In this document: positions 61,093-64,000 of the stretch, one piece after another
Numbering within the stretch: the first letter of the stretch is position 1
Layout of the letters: the number at the start of each line of letters is the position of its first letter
Origin: JABDGV01 sp964577935
GTDB taxonomy: Bacteria; Chlamydiota; Chlamydiia; Chlamydiales; FEN-1388
Assembly: GCA_964577935.1 (NCBI GenBank)
Contig: CAZOAJ010000007.1
Span: forward strand, 57,896 to 121,895
DNA length: 64,000 nucleotides
Direction: 5' to 3'
Program-made: the position numbers and the translations under genes
Notes under the pieces: model-generated
What the model was told of the DNA's origin: nothing
The model's database searches: none
The model's input: the letters and a program-made list of their open reading frames with translations, nothing else

Positions 61093-62391
61093 ATGGTCGA
61101 TACACTTACGCCGATGAGTTTATTGTCAGTGCTCATCTTCTGCATGGGATATCTCGCAATTATTTTTGAACATAAGATCGGGGTCAATAAGGCAACTTCA
61201 GCCTTAATTATGGCGGTCTTTTTGTGGACGATTCAATTTTCAGACCCCATCTTTACGAAGGTAGCGAGTTTTGAACTTAATGAGCATTTGGCAAATATCT
61301 GCCAAGTACTTCTCTTCCTGTTGGCAGCTCTGACGATTGTTGAAATCATTCATGTGCATGGAGGCTTGACCGTCGTCTCCCGATTAATGCAAGTGCGTTC
61401 AAAGAGGGTTGCTCTTTGGGTCGTCGGCCTTATGGCGTTTTTTTTATCATCTGTCTTGGATAACCTAACGACAACAATTGTTATGGTTATGATGCTTAAG
61501 AAGATTGTTCGTGATTATGAAGATAGACTTCTTTTTGGAAGTACCGTTGTCATAGCTGCAAATGCAGGGGGAGCCTGGACTCCAATTGGCGACGTGACGA
61601 CGACAATGCTTTGGGTTGGAGGTCAAATATCTTCAACATCGACAATGCTTCATCTCGTTGTGCCAAGTTTTGCTTGCTTGGTAGGTTCTCTTCTTTGTCT
61701 TATGCCGCAGGTAGGAGGAACTCTTGAGACTGATGGAGCCGGAATTCTCAGCGATCGACAACCCCGAGGTCGAACTGTTTTGGCTTGTGGAGTCTTCTCT
61801 TTGATTTTTGTTCCAATTTTTAAAGGGATTACCGGTCTTCCTCCATATATGGCTATTCTATTTTCAATGTCGGGAATGTGGCTCTTAACAGATCTTATCC
61901 ATCGCCCCTATAGAGATCGCGAGCACTTAAAAGTTGTTTCGATCCTGCCAAGGGTTGATCTTTCCGGGATTCTCTTCTTCCTTGGTATTTTATTAGCTGT
62001 GGATGCCTTGGAAGTGGCAGGTATTTTACGTTTGTTGGCGCATAAATTAGATCATATGATTCCGTCTAAGGAATTGATAGCGGTTGTTATTGGCGGTGTT
62101 TCAGCGATTATCGATAACGTTCCCTTGGTTGCGGCATGTATGGGTATGTATAATTCGACAATATATCCCATGGATTCAAGTTTTTGGCAGCTGATCGCCT
62201 ATTGTGCCGGAACAGGCGGAAGCATGTTAGTTATAGGGTCTGCTGCGGGCGTTGCCTTTATGGGTATAGAGAAAGTGGAGTTTTTCTGGTATGTGCGCCG
62301 GGTTGGTCTTGCGGCTTTTGTTGGCTACGTATCAGGGATAGTCGTTTATCTGTTGCAAGAAATGCTCATCGACAAGATAGCGCTTCTGTAG
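61093..62391 (+). CDS. nhaD: NhaD-type Na+/H+ antiporter
   Basis: The 432-residue inner-membrane antiporter has about 12 hydrophobic segments. It shows FFLSSVLDNLTTTIVMVMMLKKIV, NAGGAWTPIGDVTTTMLWVGGQIS and SAIIDNVPLVAACMGMYN, the NhaD family's paired Asp-containing segments. It expels sodium or lithium in exchange for protons. AGAGGA precedes the ATG at 61093. Another antiporter of a different family follows 206 bp downstream. Confidence 0.92.
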   Translation: MVDTLTPMSLLSVLIFCMGYLAIIFEHKIGVNKATSALIMAVFLWTIQFSDPIFTKVASFELNEHLANICQVLLFLLAALTIVEIIHVHGGLTVVSRLMQVRSKRVALWVVGLMAFFLSSVLDNLTTTIVMVMMLKKIVRDYEDRLLFGSTVVIAANAGGAWTPIGDVTTTMLWVGGQISSTSTMLHLVVPSFACLVGSLLCLMPQVGGTLETDGAGILSDRQPRGRTVLACGVFSLIFVPIFKGITGLPPYMAILFSMSGMWLLTDLIHRPYRDREHLKVVSILPRVDLSGILFFLGILLAVDALEVAGILRLLAHKLDHMIPSKELIAVVIGGVSAIIDNVPLVAACMGMYNSTIYPMDSSFWQLIAYCAGTGGSMLVIGSAAGVAFMGIEKVEFFWYVRRVGLAAFVGYVSGIVVYLLQEMLIDKIALL

Positions 62392-62597
62392 AGTACTTAT
62401 GTCCTAAGAGTTCTCGAGCTGAATTATTGGAAGTCTTTAAAAGATCGTCATATGCAATCGAATCTTCAGCGGTCGTTTGCATATGATATGTGTTTGATCC
62501 GATCAATATCGTCTATAAATCTCATAGCATTTTTTTACTTTATCAGCGTATTGGTGAGTCTGTGTCATAACTATCTTTACAGGTTTGAGTTATTGAT

Positions 62598-63929
62598 ATG
62601 GACGTGGGCTTATTTACTCATATGACCACCTATACTGTCCCTGTTGCTGGAGTATTTTTTCTCTGTGCATTGATTCATGCATTTTGCACGCCTTACTTCC
62701 AAAGAATAGCCGATTCTTGGAGCCGTGGACTCACAGTTTTTCACCCTCATGAATTTAATCCTAAGCGATTTGCTGTGGAAGGAATACGCTTTTTGGGGGA
62801 GATTGAACTTGTCTTTGCTCTTTGGTTGATTCCAACTCTCTTTGTTATGGCAACAGACATTGGGTGGTATTCGACATGCTCATTTATTAATAGTGTTGAT
62901 TATTCGGAGCCAATTTTTGTTGCATCCGCCCTATTGATAGTTCTTTCAAAGCCTGCCCTAGTTTTAGGAGCAAGGCTTTGCGGCTGGATGGTTCATCTCT
63001 TTGGAGGATCCTTGACCAAGGAGTGGTTTGTCATAATGACCTTTTGTCCACTCCTCACGGTCTTTCTGAAAGATATCGGAGCTGTCGTATTAACATCGCT
63101 TATTTTGATTCATCAATTTGTCATGCGGAATCCTTCGAAAGGCTTTGTCTATTCTCAGTTTGCCATACTCTTTGTGAACGTATCTGCTGCAACGGTCCTT
63201 TTTCGATTCTCAAACCCTTCGATGCTTTTGATGGCTAAGGCGTGGAATTTAAGCTCTTGGCAGCTTCTGAATACCTATTTTTTCCCAGTCATAATGACTA
63301 TCGTTTTGAATAATTTGTTTTTTATATATAGGTTTAAAAATGAACTTAACGAAATAAAAAAGGTCGAAGTTCCCCCTATTGAGCTTAAGACTCCTTTTTG
63401 GGTAGGTGTTCTTTATCTGGCTATTTTATCTTTTATAGCGATGCATATCGATTTTCCTATTCTCGTTTGCGGAATAACGCTCTTTTTTGTAGGGATGAAC
63501 AAGGCCTTTTTCCCCGATGATGCACTGGATATCAACCAAGCTGTCATGGCGTTGCTCTTTGTCTCCTCTCTTGTGATCTTGGCGGATATACAAGGTCCAT
63601 GGCTTATCGATCATATAGAAGCTGAGTCGACAGTTTGGATAGTCCCGACAGCAGCGGTCTTTGCCGGAATAGCTGATAAAACTGTAATCGCTACCTTCGC
63701 CTCGAAGGGTGATATCATTCATGAGTATGCAAGGTATGCGGTTGCAGGAGGTATTGCTGCGGGAGGCGGGCTTGCTTTCATATCAAGTGCGGCTAACATA
63801 GCTTCGCTCATCGTGATGAGGTCGAGTAATAAGATGGCGTTATACTGGCCGATCTCACTCGCAAGACTCACAAAAGAGGCGCTTCTTCCGACGATCATCT
63901 CAACGCTCATGTTTTGGATTCTTTTGTAA
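62598..63929 (+). CDS. Putative Na+/H+ antiporter (Na_H_antiport_3-like)
   Basis: The 443-residue protein has about 11 hydrophobic segments and long hydrophilic loops. It starts MDVGLFTHMTTYTVPVAGVFF and shows PHEFNPKRFAVEGIRFLGEIELVFALWLIP, SKPALVLGARLCGWMVHLFGG, TAAVFAGIADKTVIATFASKGD and a C-terminal Gly/Ala-rich TVATYAVAGGIAAGGGLAFISSAAN-like hairpin. These match the putative Na+/H+ antiporter family PF07399, as I recall it. The function is by family name only. It is co-directional with the NhaD-like gene. Confidence 0.8.
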   Translation: MDVGLFTHMTTYTVPVAGVFFLCALIHAFCTPYFQRIADSWSRGLTVFHPHEFNPKRFAVEGIRFLGEIELVFALWLIPTLFVMATDIGWYSTCSFINSVDYSEPIFVASALLIVLSKPALVLGARLCGWMVHLFGGSLTKEWFVIMTFCPLLTVFLKDIGAVVLTSLILIHQFVMRNPSKGFVYSQFAILFVNVSAATVLFRFSNPSMLLMAKAWNLSSWQLLNTYFFPVIMTIVLNNLFFIYRFKNELNEIKKVEVPPIELKTPFWVGVLYLAILSFIAMHIDFPILVCGITLFFVGMNKAFFPDDALDINQAVMALLFVSSLVILADIQGPWLIDHIEAESTVWIVPTAAVFAGIADKTVIATFASKGDIIHEYARYAVAGGIAAGGGLAFISSAANIASLIVMRSSNKMALYWPISLARLTKEALLPTIISTLMFWILL

Positions 63930-64000
63930 GCCATTCATTATCAATGACTTACACAAAATGTTAAAAGAGATGAAGAATCATCATTGTGTAAAAAAGGGGC

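Noticed and set aside
60978..61169. 63-codon frame overlapping the start of nhaD
   Set aside because: No Shine-Dalgarno, GTG start and overlap with a well-supported gene; kept only as a remark in the spacer entry.
63950..63991. Imperfect inverted repeat TTACACAA...TTGTGTAA at the end of the window
   Set aside because: Arms are short, loop is long and no T-run follows; too weak to call a terminator.

Overview
The window looks like a chromosomal stretch of an amoeba-associated (environmental) member of the Chlamydiae. The evidence is local gene order and protein character. rpsL-rpsG-fusA-rpsJ sits next to a CT441-type tail-specific protease, rplU-rpmA-obgE are contiguous, and dksA is followed by lspA; I recall all three arrangements from Chlamydia genomes. 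There are also an LcrH/SycD-like type III secretion chaperone and several secreted or eukaryote-like proteins. Isocitrate dehydrogenase, full-length PutA, GmhA and a type III polyketide synthase go beyond what animal-pathogenic Chlamydia carry. The species cannot be fixed from sequence alone. A 100-N scaffold gap lies at 37542-37641.

Layout. 0-3 kb: the edge of an unknown gene, a ZnuABC/TroABC-type metal importer on the minus strand, and tRNA-Ser. 3-9 kb: an APH(6)-like kinase, an SRPBCC-MarR pair, an AbiE-like two-gene cassette with its own palindromic operator, RarA, and two exported small proteins. 9-17 kb: PutA, decayed coding fragments, two secreted proteins (one with a C2HC zinc finger), and an FMN reductase-NDH-2 pair. 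17-26 kb: a 1408-residue protein with a RasGEF domain, an Hsp20 gene behind two tandem CIRCE operators, and a run dksA-like, lspA, unknown, cinA, unknown membrane protein. 26-31.6 kb: a four-repeat Myb-like protein, then a minus-strand run of a sodium/solute symporter and three RNA-modification enzymes. 32.8-35.3 kb: a three-gene type III polyketide synthase, membrane protein and methyltransferase operon. 35.3-37.3 kb: a TPR chaperone between two Inc-like proteins. 37.5-41.4 kb: the str operon with a long, hairpin-rich rpsL-rpsG spacer. 41.6-47 kb: scpAB, tsp, tRNA-Phe, rplU-rpmA-obgE. 47-51 kb: a duplicated two-gene cassette (GNAT-like protein plus acidic partner). 51.1-54.6 kb: a thioredoxin-like protein, then gmhA, lpxK and a dicarboxylate symporter. 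54.6-59 kb: two divergent Ser/Thr kinases on either side of isocitrate dehydrogenase. 59-64 kb: KdsD and two Na+/H+ antiporters.

How it fits together. Core translation, ribosome assembly and envelope genes (GmhA, LpxK and KdsD all feed LPS core or lipid A) alternate with accessory islands of eukaryote-like or secreted proteins: RasGEF, Myb, zinc finger, kinases, GNAT pairs and Inc-like proteins. PutA, NDH-2, IDH, the dicarboxylate symporter and the sodium-coupled transporters suggest an intracellular lifestyle that imports and respires host amino acids and dicarboxylates. The observations I rate most interesting are the RasGEF and Myb proteins as candidate host-directed factors, the type III PKS operon, the duplicated GNAT/acidic cassette, the chaperone/Inc-like cluster, and the regulatory sites (tandem CIRCE, AbiE-like operator, structured rpsL-rpsG spacer).
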